From positions 62,001 to 126,000 of the forward strand of contig NZ_WJBG01000149.1 in the NCBI RefSeq assembly GCF_009709555.1: 64,000 bases of DNA. Reading direction: 5' to 3'. The notes under the pieces were generated by a model. The model saw nothing but the letters and a program-made list of their open reading frames with translations, did not search any database and was not told where the DNA came from. The position numbers and the translations under genes are program-made. Source of the DNA: Streptomyces blattellae (GTDB lineage Bacteria; Actinomycetota; Actinomycetes; Streptomycetales; Streptomycetaceae). Below are positions 1 through 8,201 of the stretch, in pieces. The first letter of the stretch is position 1; each line of letters opens with the position of its first letter.

Positions 1-1358
1 GCGCTCTCGCTCGTGCCGAGCCACGCACCCACGCGCTCTCCGTCGGGCCCGTAGACCGCGGAGACGCCGGTCAGCGTGGCGTGCACCATCGGGCGGCCGG
101 TCTCGGCGGCCCGTAGCGCGGCGAGCGAGGCATGCTGCTCGGGGGCCCAGCTCTGCTGGAACGTCGAGGTCGCAGACTGGGCGATCAGTACGTCGGCGCC
201 GTCGTCGGCGAGATGGCGGCTCATGTCGGGAAACGCGGACTCGAAGCACACCATCGGCCCGACCCGCAGCCCCTCGCCCACGTCCATGACGACCTGCTCG
301 GTGCCGCGCCTGCGGTCCTCGCCCGCCGCCTCGCCGACGGAGGTCGCCCAGCCGAGGACCGAGCGGAACGGGACGTACTCGCCGAAGGGGACGAGCCGCA
401 TCTTGTCGTAGCGGGCGCCGGTGTAACCGTTCGGGCCGACGAGCACCGAGCTCTTGTAGATGCCGGGCCGGTCGGAGCGCCGGGCGTCCACGTTGACGAG
501 GATTTCCGCCGCGGTCTCACGGGACAGCGCGGCGATCCGCCGTTCGAGGTCGGGACGCTCGCCGAGGTCGTAGCCGACGCTGCTCTCGCCCCAGACGATC
601 AGGTCGAGGTCCTGTCCGGCCAGCTCGCGGGTGAGCTGCTCCTCGCGCGTGAAGCGGTTGTCGGGGCCGGGGACGACGCCCGGCTGCACGACGGCGATCC
701 GCATCCGGCCGTCCGTGTCGGGGCGCGGTGCCCACACCCACACCGCCGAGGTGGCGGCCGCGGTGGCGACGAGCCCGGCGACGGCGGGCATGCGGGACGC
801 CCGTATCGCCACGAGCACGGTGACCGCGACGTTCACGGCGACCATCAGGAAGCTCAGCAGCCACACCCCGCCGACCGAGGCGAGCCGCAGCGCGGGTTCC
901 ACCTGCCACTGGCTGGAGCCGAGCATGCCCCACGGCCCGCCCAGCCCCTGCCAGGACCGCACCAGCTCGATCATCAGCCAGCCGGCCGGCAGGACGGCCA
1001 GCGCGGCGGCGACGCGGGCCGCGGACGGCCTGCCGGTCAGGAAATGCCGTACCAGCCAGCCCCACGGGGCCCAGAGGGCGCCGAGCAGGGCCGCGATCAC
1101 GAAGGTGAAGACGTGCAGGTTCGGCAGCAGCCAGTGGTGCATCGCCAGCATGAACCCGAAGCCGCCGCTCCAGCCGTCGTACAGGGCCCGTCTCCTGGTC
1201 GGTGCGGAGCGGATCAGCGCGATCCAGGGGACCAGGGCGACGTAGGCGAACCACCACAGCGACGGCGCGGGGTACGCGAGCACGGGCAGGGCGCCGGCCA
1301 AGGCGGCGAGCGTGGAACGGCGCCACGGGGAGCTGAGCCACTGCCCGAACGACTTCAT
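1..1358 (-). CDS. lnt: Apolipoprotein N-acyltransferase, 3' end outside window
   Basis: Integral-membrane enzyme that N-acylates the S-diacylglyceryl cysteine of lipoproteins. The ATG at 1358 begins MKSFGQWLSSPWRR and runs into alternating hydrophobic segments (LPVLAYPAPSLWWFAYVALV, then a stretch around HVFTFVIAALLGALWAPWGW), typical of the Lnt membrane domain. A nitrilase-like domain follows. VGPMVCFESAFP contains the expected nucleophile Cys at about residue 371 (codon 248-246). The reading frame stays open to base 1 (AVYGPDGERVGAWLGT), so the last part is missing only because of the window edge. Streptomyces usually carry two Lnt paralogues; position suggests this is the second. A strong long ORF on the opposite strand is its shadow. 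Confidence 0.93.
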   Translation of the reverse strand, partial: MKSFGQWLSSPWRRSTLAALAGALPVLAYPAPSLWWFAYVALVPWIALIRSAPTRRRALYDGWSGGFGFMLAMHHWLLPNLHVFTFVIAALLGALWAPWGWLVRHFLTGRPSAARVAAALAVLPAGWLMIELVRSWQGLGGPWGMLGSSQWQVEPALRLASVGGVWLLSFLMVAVNVAVTVLVAIRASRMPAVAGLVATAAATSAVWVWAPRPDTDGRMRIAVVQPGVVPGPDNRFTREEQLTRELAGQDLDLIVWGESSVGYDLGERPDLERRIAALSRETAAEILVNVDARRSDRPGIYKSSVLVGPNGYTGARYDKMRLVPFGEYVPFRSVLGWATSVGEAAGEDRRRGTEQVVMDVGEGLRVGPMVCFESAFPDMSRHLADDGADVLIAQSATSTFQQSWAPEQHASLAALRAAETGRPMVHATLTGVSAVYGPDGERVGAWLGTSES

Positions 1359-1529
1359 ACGGCGCCTCCCAGAACGGTGTCCCTCCAGTGTGCGCGCCTG
1401 GATGATCGCGGGACAGACAGCCTAGTCCGACTTGATCACGCCGGGGCTGTCAGGGCGTCGGCTGTCCGCCAGTGACATCGGCCGGTCAGCCGAGGGCCGC
1501 CCTCCGGCGCCGGGGAGGCTGCAGGCCGG

Positions 1530-1777
1530 TCGGGGCGGCGGTCGGGGCGGTGCGGTCGGGGCTCGGCGGTTGGCGCGGTGCGGTTTGTGCGGCGGGTGCG
1601 GTGGGCGGTGCGGTCAGTGCGGCGGGTGCGGTGGGCGGTGCGGTCGGGGCGGTGCGGTCTGTGCGGCGGGTGCGGTGGGCGGTGCGGTCGGGGCGGTGCG
1701 GTCGGGGCGGTGCGGTCTGTGCGGCGGGTGCGGTGGGCGGCGTGGTCAGGCGGTGCGGTCAGGGCGGTGCGGTCAGG
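1530..1777. repeat. GC-rich minisatellite downstream of the SnoaL-like gene
   Basis: The 1359-1772 interval between two minus-strand genes holds no convincing gene. Most of it is a degenerate array of G/C words: 14-bp CGGTGCGGTCRGGG units alternating with longer units around GCGGGTGCGGTGGGCGGTG. The TCA of the neighbouring gene's TGA stop (1773-1775) is in the last unit, and TCA recurs in two preceding units (near 1745 and 1759). The array looks like repeated amplification starting at the 3' end of that gene. Apparent ORFs through it are compositional artefacts. Confidence 0.85.
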
Positions 1778-2249
1778 GCGCCGTCGCCCGGTCGGGCATG
1801 CGGCGCCACTTCTCCTGCACCACGACCTCGCGCAGCCGCCAGCCGTCGTACGTGCGCAGCAGGGAGAAGGCGTAACGGCCGCCGCACAGGAAGTCCGGAG
1901 CGGCCGACCCGCCGTCGTCACCGGCGAACCGCATCGGATTCACATAGTCGGCCTGCACCCGGGCGGTGTCGCCGGTGTCCTGCTCCAGGACCCCGAACCG
2001 CACCCGGCGGTTGACGATCAGGTGCTGCCGCATCGGAAACAGCCGCATGGTCTCCGCGAGCCAGCCGGCGACGTTCCCAGCGTCCCCCTCGATCCCGCCG
2101 GCCGAGCGGTAGTCCGCCCGCCCGTCCGCCGTGAACAACTTCCGGTACGCCTCCCAGTCGCCGTCGTCCACGGCTACCGCGTAGTCGGTGATCAGTCCGT
2201 CGACCGCCAGCCGGTCCATCACGGTGGCGAGCTCCACACGCTGCGTCAT
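1773..2249 (-). CDS. SnoaL-like / nuclear transport factor 2 family protein
   Basis: Small (about 158 aa) cystatin-like alpha+beta barrel protein. It starts MTQRVELATVMDRLAVDGLI and contains YAVAVDDGDWEAYRKLFTADGRADY, the hallmark of the SnoaL_4 group, then RQHLIVNRRVRF and YDGWRLREVVVQEKW near the end. Family members are polyketide cyclases, ring-hydroxylating dioxygenase small subunits or proteins of unknown role, so no substrate can be assigned. An in-frame ATG at 2267 is an alternative start; neither has a strong ribosome-binding site. The last codons lie in the adjoining minisatellite. It is divergent from the SDR gene at 2393. Confidence 0.8.
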   Translation of the reverse strand: MTQRVELATVMDRLAVDGLITDYAVAVDDGDWEAYRKLFTADGRADYRSAGGIEGDAGNVAGWLAETMRLFPMRQHLIVNRRVRFGVLEQDTGDTARVQADYVNPMRFAGDDGGSAAPDFLCGGRYAFSLLRTYDGWRLREVVVQEKWRRMPDRATAP

Positions 2250-2392
2250 CGGCTCAGTTTTGGGCATGTGACGAGCCGAGCCAAGGGGTACGCGGCGATA
2301 TTCGAGGGCCATTCAGGGGACGGTACCGAGCGGTGTACGCCTTCTGCGAAGCTGGGGTGATCTTCATGCCGTGATCGAGCCAGGAGGTACTG

Positions 2393-3133
2393 ATGAGCCG
2401 TCCCGTCACCGTGGTCACCGGCGGCAGCCGGGGCATCGGCGCCGCGACCTGTCTGCGGCTCGCCGCGGAGGGGCACGACGTCGTGGTGGGGTACGTCCGG
2501 GACGCCGAGGCCGCCGAGACGGTCGCCGACGGGGTGCGGAAAGCCGGCGGCCGGTCGGTGCCGGTGCGGGTGGACACATCGGTCGAGGCGGATGTGGTGC
2601 GGCTGTTCGAGGTGGCGGAGGATCGACTCGGGCCGGTGACAGGGCTGGTGAACAACGCCGCGGTGACCGGCCCGCTGGGGCGGTTCGCGGACACCGACCC
2701 CGCGGTACTGCGGCGGGTCGTCGACGTCAACCTGCTGGGCCCGCTGCTGTGTTCGCGCCGGGCGGCGCAGCTGATGACGGGACGGGGCAGCGGTGTGATC
2801 GTGAACGTCTCGTCGGCTGCCGCGACCCTGGGCAGCCCCGGCGAGTACGTGCACTACGCGGCGACCAAGGCGGCGGTGGACGCGTTGACCCTGGGCCTGG
2901 CCAAGGAGCTGGGGCCGGACGGCATCCGTGTCAACGCCGTGGCGCCCGGTGTGATCGACACCGAGATGCACGCGACCATGGGCGACCCGGATCGCGCTCG
3001 GCGCGCGGCCGCCACGATCCCGCTGCGCCGTCCGGGACAGGCCGAGGAGATCGCCGCCGCGGTGGCGTGGCTGATGTCACCGGACGCGTCCTACGCGACG
3101 GGGGCGGTGCTGCGGGTGTCGGGCGGAAGATGA
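2393..3133 (+). CDS. SDR family NAD(P)-dependent oxidoreductase
   Basis: Classical short-chain dehydrogenase of 246 aa. The cofactor motif TGGSRGIG is at residues 9-16, NNAA near residue 88, the catalytic Ser in NVSSAA, and Tyr/Lys in HYAATK. The C-terminus has the usual PGVIDTEMH loop and a terminal GGR. The ATG at 2393 is preceded by a strong ribosome-binding site (AGGAGG, 5 nt spacing). Closest in type to 3-oxoacyl-ACP reductase or glucose dehydrogenase-like SDRs; substrate unknown. It appears monocistronic. Confidence 0.92.
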   Translation: MSRPVTVVTGGSRGIGAATCLRLAAEGHDVVVGYVRDAEAAETVADGVRKAGGRSVPVRVDTSVEADVVRLFEVAEDRLGPVTGLVNNAAVTGPLGRFADTDPAVLRRVVDVNLLGPLLCSRRAAQLMTGRGSGVIVNVSSAAATLGSPGEYVHYAATKAAVDALTLGLAKELGPDGIRVNAVAPGVIDTEMHATMGDPDRARRAAATIPLRRPGQAEEIAAAVAWLMSPDASYATGAVLRVSGGR

Positions 3134-3181
3134 CCTGCCGCTTCGCCGAACGCTCACACCACGGGCGGGGCGCCACCAGAC

Positions 3182-3374
3182 CCCGCCTCGGTTTCGCCGA
3201 CCGCTGACGCTCGCCTCGGTGTCGCTGAACGCTGAGGCTCGCCTTGGTTTCGCCGACCGCTCGGGTCCGCTTCGGTGTTGCTGAAGGCTCAGGTCCGCCT
3301 GGGTTCTGAGCGCTGAGGCTCGCCTCGGTGTCGCTGAACGCTGAGGCTCGCCCCGGTTTCGCCGACCGCTCAGG
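3182..3374. repeat. Seven-unit 28-bp tandem repeat
   Basis: Seven imperfect units of 28 bp (one shortened to 25) fill the gap between the SDR stop and the small minus-strand gene. Two unit types are seen, one reading GGTGTCGCTGAACGCTGAGG and the other GGTTTCGCCGACCGCTCAGG. The final unit contains the TCA (3370-3372) that is the TGA stop of the minus-strand gene. The unit length is not a multiple of three and no frame is protein-like. I see no other element between 3134 and 3369. Confidence 0.9.
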
Positions 3375-3549
3375 CTGCCTCGATCACATCGCCGCGGATC
3401 GCGGTCGCCCACTCGACCACCAACAGCTCGTACTCCGCGCGCTCCTGGGCCGACAGCGAGCCGCCCGCGCGCAGCCACAGCGCGCGGATCTGCTCGTTCA
3501 CCTCGGCGGCAGACCGCAGGGATCCAGAGGACAAGGATTCGGGGGGCAT
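3370..3549 (-). CDS. Small conserved hypothetical protein
   Basis: Short protein (59 aa from the ATG at 3549; a GTG at 3579 would add ten residues). It reads MPPESLSSGSLRSAAEVNEQ and continues with a helix-rich stretch rich in Leu, Arg and Ala that ends AIRGDVIEAA. No signal peptide, membrane segment, cysteine or recognised domain. Strong G/C at third positions supports it as real coding. Function unknown. Its stop codon is inside the neighbouring 28-bp repeat array. Confidence 0.6.
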   Translation of the reverse strand: MPPESLSSGSLRSAAEVNEQIRALWLRAGGSLSAQERAEYELLVVEWATAIRGDVIEAA

Positions 3550-3599
3550 GCGGACAAGCCTAGGGGCAAGGACTGACACTGCGCTACCGGACGGCTACT

Positions 3600-3838
3600 C
3601 ATTCCTGTGCGGTTGGTCACGGGCGCCGGGACGGCCTACGGCACCGGCAAGTACCGCAGTGCCGCGAGGAGTTGCGGTCGGCGCGGGCGAGACCCGCCTC
3701 CCGTGGCCGTCGGTGAATCCCACACCGGCCCGCGGCTGCGCGACACCGTGTGGGAGGGGCTGCGGAAACAGCTCGGCGAGGTCGAGGCGCTTGAGGCCCT
3801 CGTCCTCGCCGGGAGGTATCGCATGCCCGCAGAGTGGG
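3600..3838 (+). pseudogene. Probable decayed small gene
   Basis: The gap between the small protein gene and uppP contains disjoint stretches with coding-like third-position bias in different frames: GTAYGTGKYR from about 3631, then QCREELRSARARPASRGRR one frame away, then VGESHTGPRLRDTVWEGL and EALVLAGRYRMPAEWV up to uppP. Together they read as one hydrophilic, Arg/Glu-rich protein broken by at least two frameshifts. No domain recognised. This is inference from reading frames only; the alternative is non-coding sequence with chance bias. Confidence 0.35.
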
Positions 3839-3840
3839 TG

Positions 3841-4716
3841 TCAGCCCGCCGACTCCGCCGCGTGCGGGCTCAGGACGCCCGCCGTCACGAGTATGACGAT
3901 CACGATGCCGAGCGCTATGCGGTACCAGACGAACGGCATGAAGCTCTTGGTCGAGATGAACTTCATGAACCAGGCGATCACGACATATCCGCTCGCGAAC
4001 GCGATCACCGTCGCGAACGCCGTCGGCCCCCAGGCGACGTGGTCGGTCTGCATCGCGTCCCTGAGCTCGAACAGGCCGGAGGCGAGCACGGCGGGGATGG
4101 CGAGGAGGAACGAGTAGCGGGCCGCGGCCTCGCGCTGGTAGCCCATGAAGAGGCCGCCGCTGATCGTCGCGCCGGAGCGGGAGACGCCGGGGATGAGGGC
4201 CATGGCCTGGCAGACGCCGTATATCAGGCCGTCCCGCGCATTCAGGTCCGCGAGCTGCTTGCGCTGCTTGGCGGCGCGGTGCCGGCCGCCGCTCTCGTCC
4301 CGGGCCGCCAGCCGGTCGGCGACGCCGATGATGATGCCGACCACGATCAGCATGGTCGCCGTGATCCGCAGATCGCGGAACGGCCCCTCGATCTGGTCCG
4401 TCAGCGTCAGGCCGAGCACGCCGATCGGGATCGAGCCGATGATCACCAGCCAGCCCATCTGCGCGTCGTGGTTCTTGCGCATGGCCTTGTTGGTGAGCGA
4501 TCTCGACCAGGCCCAGATGATGCGCCCGATGTCCTTGCGGAAGTAGATCAGCACCGCGGTCTCCGTGCCGATCTGGGTGATCGCCGTGAAGGCCGCGCCA
4601 GGGTCCTCCCAACCCGAGAAGGCCGCCGTCAGCCGCAGATGCGCGCTGGAGGAGACGGGCAGAAACTCGGTCAGCCCCTGGACGAGTCCGAGGATGAGGG
4701 ATTCAAACCAAGACAT
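3841..4716 (-). CDS. uppP: Undecaprenyl-diphosphatase UppP (BacA family)
   Basis: Membrane phosphatase that recycles undecaprenyl pyrophosphate to the monophosphate carrier for peptidoglycan and wall polymers; some members confer bacitracin tolerance. The 291-aa protein has both family signatures: EFLPVSSSAHL at residues 17-27 and the phosphatase-type IPGVSRSGATISGG in the middle. About eight hydrophobic segments are visible. Length is normal. It is divergent from the carbohydrate unit starting at 4977. Confidence 0.95.
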   Translation of the reverse strand: MSWFESLILGLVQGLTEFLPVSSSAHLRLTAAFSGWEDPGAAFTAITQIGTETAVLIYFRKDIGRIIWAWSRSLTNKAMRKNHDAQMGWLVIIGSIPIGVLGLTLTDQIEGPFRDLRITATMLIVVGIIIGVADRLAARDESGGRHRAAKQRKQLADLNARDGLIYGVCQAMALIPGVSRSGATISGGLFMGYQREAAARYSFLLAIPAVLASGLFELRDAMQTDHVAWGPTAFATVIAFASGYVVIAWFMKFISTKSFMPFVWYRIALGIVIVILVTAGVLSPHAAESAG

Positions 4717-4873
4717 GAAGTTTCGGAGTCCAAGTGCTGATCGGGCCGGAACGACGGGTGCCCCAGCCGCCGGGTGCGGTGATCGCTGGTGTCGAGGGGC
4801 AGCGTAGCGTCCCGGGACGACCCGCCCGGCACAGGGGCGTCGTAGCCGGGCGCTCGCACCGGGTTCGACGGTG

Positions 4874-4903
4874 TTGACCTGCGGCGGGGGCGGCGCTTAC
4901 GTT
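4874..4903 (+). promoter_or_regulatory. Housekeeping-type promoter for the Gfo/Idh/MocA-DUF6807 unit
   Basis: TTGACC (4874-4879) and TACGTT (4898-4903) are separated by 18 bp, a good sigma-HrdB-type arrangement, about 70 nt upstream of the likely start codon. A LacI-type operator lies just downstream. Confidence 0.5.
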
Positions 4904-4914
4904 GCAGCGGTCGA

Positions 4915-4926
4915 GAAAGCGCTTGC
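4915..4926. promoter_or_regulatory. LacI-family-type operator
   Basis: GAAAGCGCTTGC, with the perfect core palindrome AAGCGCTT at 4917-4924, differs at one position from the GAAAGCGCTTTC consensus of many LacI/GalR repressors. It sits just downstream of the promoter -10 box, where a bound repressor would block initiation. No LacI gene is in the window. Confidence 0.55.
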
Positions 4927-4976
4927 TGGCTCCCTGGGGAGTCCTGCTCGTTCCCTGAGGAGTGCTGATCACGTCC

Positions 4977-6359
4977 ATGCCAGAATCCGAGTCCGAACCC
5001 TGGACGTATCGTCCGCACTCCGCCCCGCCGGGACGCGCACCGCGCGGAAGCGCGAGTACGTCCGGTACGGCGACTTCCGCCGGTACGGCAACTTCCGCCG
5101 GTACGGCAACTTCCGCCGGTACGGGAACCTCCGCCGGTACGGGAACCTCCGCCCGGCATGCCGAGGGCACCCACGTGGAATCGCCGCCCGGCCGGCCCTC
5201 CGCGCGGACGACGCCACTTCCGGCACGGGCCCTGGCCGGCCGCCGCGTCAAGGTCGCTGTCGTCGGCACCGGCGCGGTCGCCCGTGACTCGCATCTGCCC
5301 GCGCTGGCCCGGCTCGCCGAGGAGGGCGAGGTCGAGGTCGTCGCCGCCGTTGACATCGATGCCGCCTCGGCGGACGCCTTCTGCGCGGAGGCCGGTATTC
5401 CGCACGCGTACACCGACCTGGACCGGATGCTCCGGGAACAGCGGCCCGACCTGGTCACCATCTGCACCCCGCCGACGCTCCACCGCGACCAGACCGTCGC
5501 CGCTCTGCGCGCCGGTGCCTGGGTGTGGTGCGAGAAGCCGCCGGTGCCGACGCTGGCCGACTTCGACGCCGTCGAGGCCGTGGAGGGCGAGGGCGGTGGG
5601 CCGTACGCCGCCATCGTCTTCCAGCACCGCTTCGGCTCCGGCTCCCGGCATGTACGGCGGCTGCTTGCCGAGCAGACCCTGGGCCGGCCGCTGGTCGCGC
5701 ACTGCCAGACCACCTGGTACCGCGACACCGCCTACTACGCGGTGCCCTGGCGCGGGCGCTGGCAGACCGAGGGCGGAGGCCCGGCCATGGGCCACGGCAT
5801 CCATCAGATGGATCTGCTGCTCGATCTGCTCGGACCGTGGACCGAGGTCCGGGCGATGGCCGGACGGCTGGTGCACGACGTGGAGACGGAGGACGTCTCC
5901 ACCGCCCTGGTGCGCTTCGAGAACGGCGCGCTGGCGACCGTCGTCAACAGCGTCCTGTCGCCCGACGAGGTCAGCCGCATCCGCATCGACTGCGCCCGCG
6001 CCACCGTCGAGCTCACCCACCTCTACGGCCACAGCAACGCTCACTGGCGCATCACCCCGGCCTCCGACGTGCCCGCCGAACTCGCCGCGCGCTGGCAGGA
6101 CTTCGGTCAGGACGAGCCCAGCTCGCATCTCGCGCAGCTGCGGGAGCTGGTCGCGAGCATGCGGGCCGGACAGCGACCGCGCAGCAGCGGCGTGGACGGG
6201 CGGACGAGCCTGGAACTGATCGCCGCGCTCTACAAGTCGGCGTTCACGGACGCGACCGTGAAGGCGGGCGAGATCGGCCCGGGCGACCCGTACTACACGG
6301 CGATGCACGGGGGCGCTCCCGGCTGGGCGCCCGTCGCCGGCGAGGGGGTGTCCGCGTGA
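4977..6359 (+). CDS. Gfo/Idh/MocA family oxidoreductase with repetitive N-terminal extension
   Basis: NAD(P)-dependent sugar or inositol dehydrogenase-type protein of about 460 aa. The Rossmann motif VAVVGTGAVARDSHLPAL starts near residue 91, CEKPPVPTLADF carries the catalytic-site Lys (EKP), and the C-terminal domain follows (GGGPAMGHGIHQMDLLLDLL). The first 85 residues are unusual: low-complexity, with five GTATSA-type hexapeptides encoded by an 18-bp tandem repeat. A GTG at 4962 is an alternative start; a real start nearer residue 80 cannot be excluded. Overlaps the DUF6807 gene by 4 bp (GTGA), so the two are probably co-translated in a sugar-related pathway. Confidence 0.9.
   Translation: MPESESEPWTYRPHSAPPGRAPRGSASTSGTATSAGTATSAGTATSAGTGTSAGTGTSARHAEGTHVESPPGRPSARTTPLPARALAGRRVKVAVVGTGAVARDSHLPALARLAEEGEVEVVAAVDIDAASADAFCAEAGIPHAYTDLDRMLREQRPDLVTICTPPTLHRDQTVAALRAGAWVWCEKPPVPTLADFDAVEAVEGEGGGPYAAIVFQHRFGSGSRHVRRLLAEQTLGRPLVAHCQTTWYRDTAYYAVPWRGRWQTEGGGPAMGHGIHQMDLLLDLLGPWTEVRAMAGRLVHDVETEDVSTALVRFENGALATVVNSVLSPDEVSRIRIDCARATVELTHLYGHSNAHWRITPASDVPAELAARWQDFGQDEPSSHLAQLRELVASMRAGQRPRSSGVDGRTSLELIAALYKSAFTDATVKAGEIGPGDPYYTAMHGGAPGWAPVAGEGVSA
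5062..5151 (+). repeat. Five-copy 18-bp in-frame tandem repeat
   Basis: Five units of CCGGTACGGCAACTTCCG (the last two with GGAACC in place of GCAACT) encode repeated Gly-Thr-Ala/Gly-Thr-Ser-Ala. It lies inside the N-terminal extension of the oxidoreductase gene. Copy-number change would keep the frame. Confidence 0.92.
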
Positions 6360-7282
6360 CCGGGCTGCGTATCACGCACGCGTACGGCGACCGCATCACG
6401 GTGACCGAGCCGGTCACCGGTGTGGAACTGCTCGCCTATGTCTACCGGCCGGAGGCCGCCTGGGAGGCGCCGAGGCCGTACGTCCATCCGATCCGGACCC
6501 TGGCGGGCGACGTCGTCACCGACTACCGGCCCCATGACCACCGCTGGCACAAGGGCCTGTCGCTCACGGCCTCGCATCTGTCCGGCGCGAATCTGTGGGG
6601 CGGCAACACGTATGTGCACGGGCAGGGGTATCTCGAACTCCCGGAGCGCGTCGGGTCGATGGCACACGCCGGCTTCGACGAGGTCTCCTCGGACGGTGAC
6701 CGCCTCGTCATCGCCGAGCGGCTGACCTGGCATCCCTACGACGGCGAGTTGTGGGCCGAGGAGCAGCGCCGGATCGAGGTGCACGACGTCGATCCCGCGG
6801 CGGGGTCCTGGGCGCTGACCTGGACGACCGCGGTCACCAACCGGCGTGCCGAGCCGCTGCGGTTCGGCAGCCCGACCACCGCCGGGCGCGACATGGCCGG
6901 CTACACGGGCCTGTTCTGGCGCGGCCCGCGCGCCTTCCGGGACGGGCGGATCATCGGGCCGGACGGCGAGGGCCCGGAGCTGATGGGCACCCAGGCGCCC
7001 TGGCTCGCCCTGTCCGGTGAGCACGACGGCACCGACGGCCACGCGACCCTCGTCTTCGCGCACGCCCCCGAGAACGACCACCTCGGCGACCGCGGGGCGC
7101 ACCCCGCCCACTGGTTCGTCCGTAACGAGCCCTTCGCCGGCGTCGCCCCCTCGTGGGCCTTCTTCGACGAACTGGAACTCGCTCCCGGCGCCACGCTCAC
7201 CCGCCGCTACCGGATCGTCGTGGCCGACGGCGCCTGGGAGCGGGACGAGGTCGCCAAGTACCTGGAGACGCACGCATGGTGA
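6356..7282 (+). CDS. DUF6807 (PmoA-like) family protein
   Basis: 308-aa protein starting at the GTG that overlaps the upstream stop. It reads VTGLRITHAYGDRITVTEPV and contains YVHPIRTLAGDVVTDYRP and HDHRWHKGL, the signature of the PmoA/DUF6807 family, whose members accompany Gfo/Idh/MocA dehydrogenases and sugar transporters in carbohydrate loci. The conserved His residues suggest a beta-sandwich sugar-binding or epimerase-like fold. No signal peptide. Tight coupling with the upstream oxidoreductase implies one pathway; substrate not evident. Confidence 0.85.
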   Translation: MTGLRITHAYGDRITVTEPVTGVELLAYVYRPEAAWEAPRPYVHPIRTLAGDVVTDYRPHDHRWHKGLSLTASHLSGANLWGGNTYVHGQGYLELPERVGSMAHAGFDEVSSDGDRLVIAERLTWHPYDGELWAEEQRRIEVHDVDPAAGSWALTWTTAVTNRRAEPLRFGSPTTAGRDMAGYTGLFWRGPRAFRDGRIIGPDGEGPELMGTQAPWLALSGEHDGTDGHATLVFAHAPENDHLGDRGAHPAHWFVRNEPFAGVAPSWAFFDELELAPGATLTRRYRIVVADGAWERDEVAKYLETHAW

Positions 7283-7378
7283 CTCCGGCGGCGTGTCATG
7301 CGCTTCATGCGCCGCAGACGATGTGCGAGGCGGGCGGGCCGGCCGGCGCGATGGTGCCGGAGCGGGGCTGACCGGCCG

Positions 7379-8152
7379 TCAACGCCGGCGCAGATGATGG
7401 CGCTTGCGCCAGGCCACGACCACCCCCGCGAGCGCCGGCAGGGCTATGGCGGCCGTCGCGATCAGGAACGCCGGAGACGTCGGCGTCGAGGCCCGGGCGC
7501 CGGCGACGACGTACGCGGCGACGTTGGGGATCGTACCGAGCGCGGTGGCGAGCAGGAACGGCACGTAACCCATGCGGGAGACGGCGGCGGCGTAGTTCGC
7601 GGCCCAGAACGGCACACCGGGGAACAGGCGCACCGCCAGCATCGACCGGAAGCCGTGCTTGCTGAACTGGCCGTCCAGCGCTTTCAGCAACCTGCCGCGC
7701 AGCAGCGGGCGCAGCGCGTCCTGGCCGAGCATCCGGCCGAGGGTGAAGGAGATGCCGGCGCCCAGCACCGTGCCCATCATGGCCGCGGCTATGCCCAGTT
7801 CCGAGCCGAAGAGCGCGCCCGCGGCGAGGTTCAGCAGTGGCCGCGGCACGAACGCCACGGCGATCAGCCCGTAGGCCACCGCGAACAGCGCCACCGCCGA
7901 GCTGCCCTCGACCTGCGGCGGCCAGCCGTCGGCCAGGAGCTTGTGCGGCTGGAACAGCAGCACGGACGCCCCGGCCCCCGCCAGCAGGACCAGGAGCAGC
8001 GAGAGCCGCGACCACGGCGAGAGCAGCGCTCTTCTGCAGCGCGCGGCGAGCCCGGTGGGTGAGGCGGCGGGTACGGCGGCGGCGAGTTCCGCGACGGAAG
8101 CCGGGGGAGAGGCCGTGGCGGTGCCCCCAGGGCCGGTGGTGGCATCGAGCAT
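7379..8152 (-). CDS. TVP38/TMEM64 family membrane protein
   Basis: Integral membrane protein of about 257 aa in the DedA/VTT superfamily. A hydrophobic segment near residue 50 (LSLLLVLLAGAGASVLLF) is followed by the VTT domain with FVPRPLLNLAAGALFG, then LGAGISFTLGRMLG and RLFPGVPFWAANYAAAV, which match the superfamily's re-entrant loops. Such proteins are implicated in lipid scrambling or polyprenyl-phosphate trafficking. The ATG at 8152 has no ribosome-binding site but follows GTTACT by 8 nt, suggesting a leaderless mRNA. Divergent from the AlkD-like gene. Confidence 0.85.
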   Translation of the reverse strand: MLDATTGPGGTATASPPASVAELAAAVPAASPTGLAARCRRALLSPWSRLSLLLVLLAGAGASVLLFQPHKLLADGWPPQVEGSSAVALFAVAYGLIAVAFVPRPLLNLAAGALFGSELGIAAAMMGTVLGAGISFTLGRMLGQDALRPLLRGRLLKALDGQFSKHGFRSMLAVRLFPGVPFWAANYAAAVSRMGYVPFLLATALGTIPNVAAYVVAGARASTPTSPAFLIATAAIALPALAGVVVAWRKRHHLRRR

Positions 8153-8201
8153 TCGGCGACAGTAACCGACGTAGTTGTGTGATCGCCGTATGGTCCGTCT
8201 C
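8153..8201. promoter_or_regulatory. 49-bp divergent leaderless promoter region
   Basis: Contains GTTACT on the minus strand (8166-8161), 8 nt before the TVP38 ATG, and TATGGT on the plus strand (8189-8194), 7 nt before the AlkD-like ATG. Neither start has a ribosome-binding site, so both mRNAs probably begin at or next to the start codon. Confidence 0.5.

Noticed and set aside
132..1475. Plus-strand 447-codon ORF
   Set aside because: Antisense of lnt, Arg/Gly/Pro/His-rich with no motif; lnt explains the region.
1432..2360. Several Gly/Arg/Val- or Pro/Arg/Thr-rich ORFs through the repeat region
   Set aside because: They are translations of the minisatellite in different frames, with no conserved features.
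3182..3374. CRISPR array
   Set aside because: Units are contiguous without spacers and differ among themselves; no cas genes. Same for the other tandem arrays.
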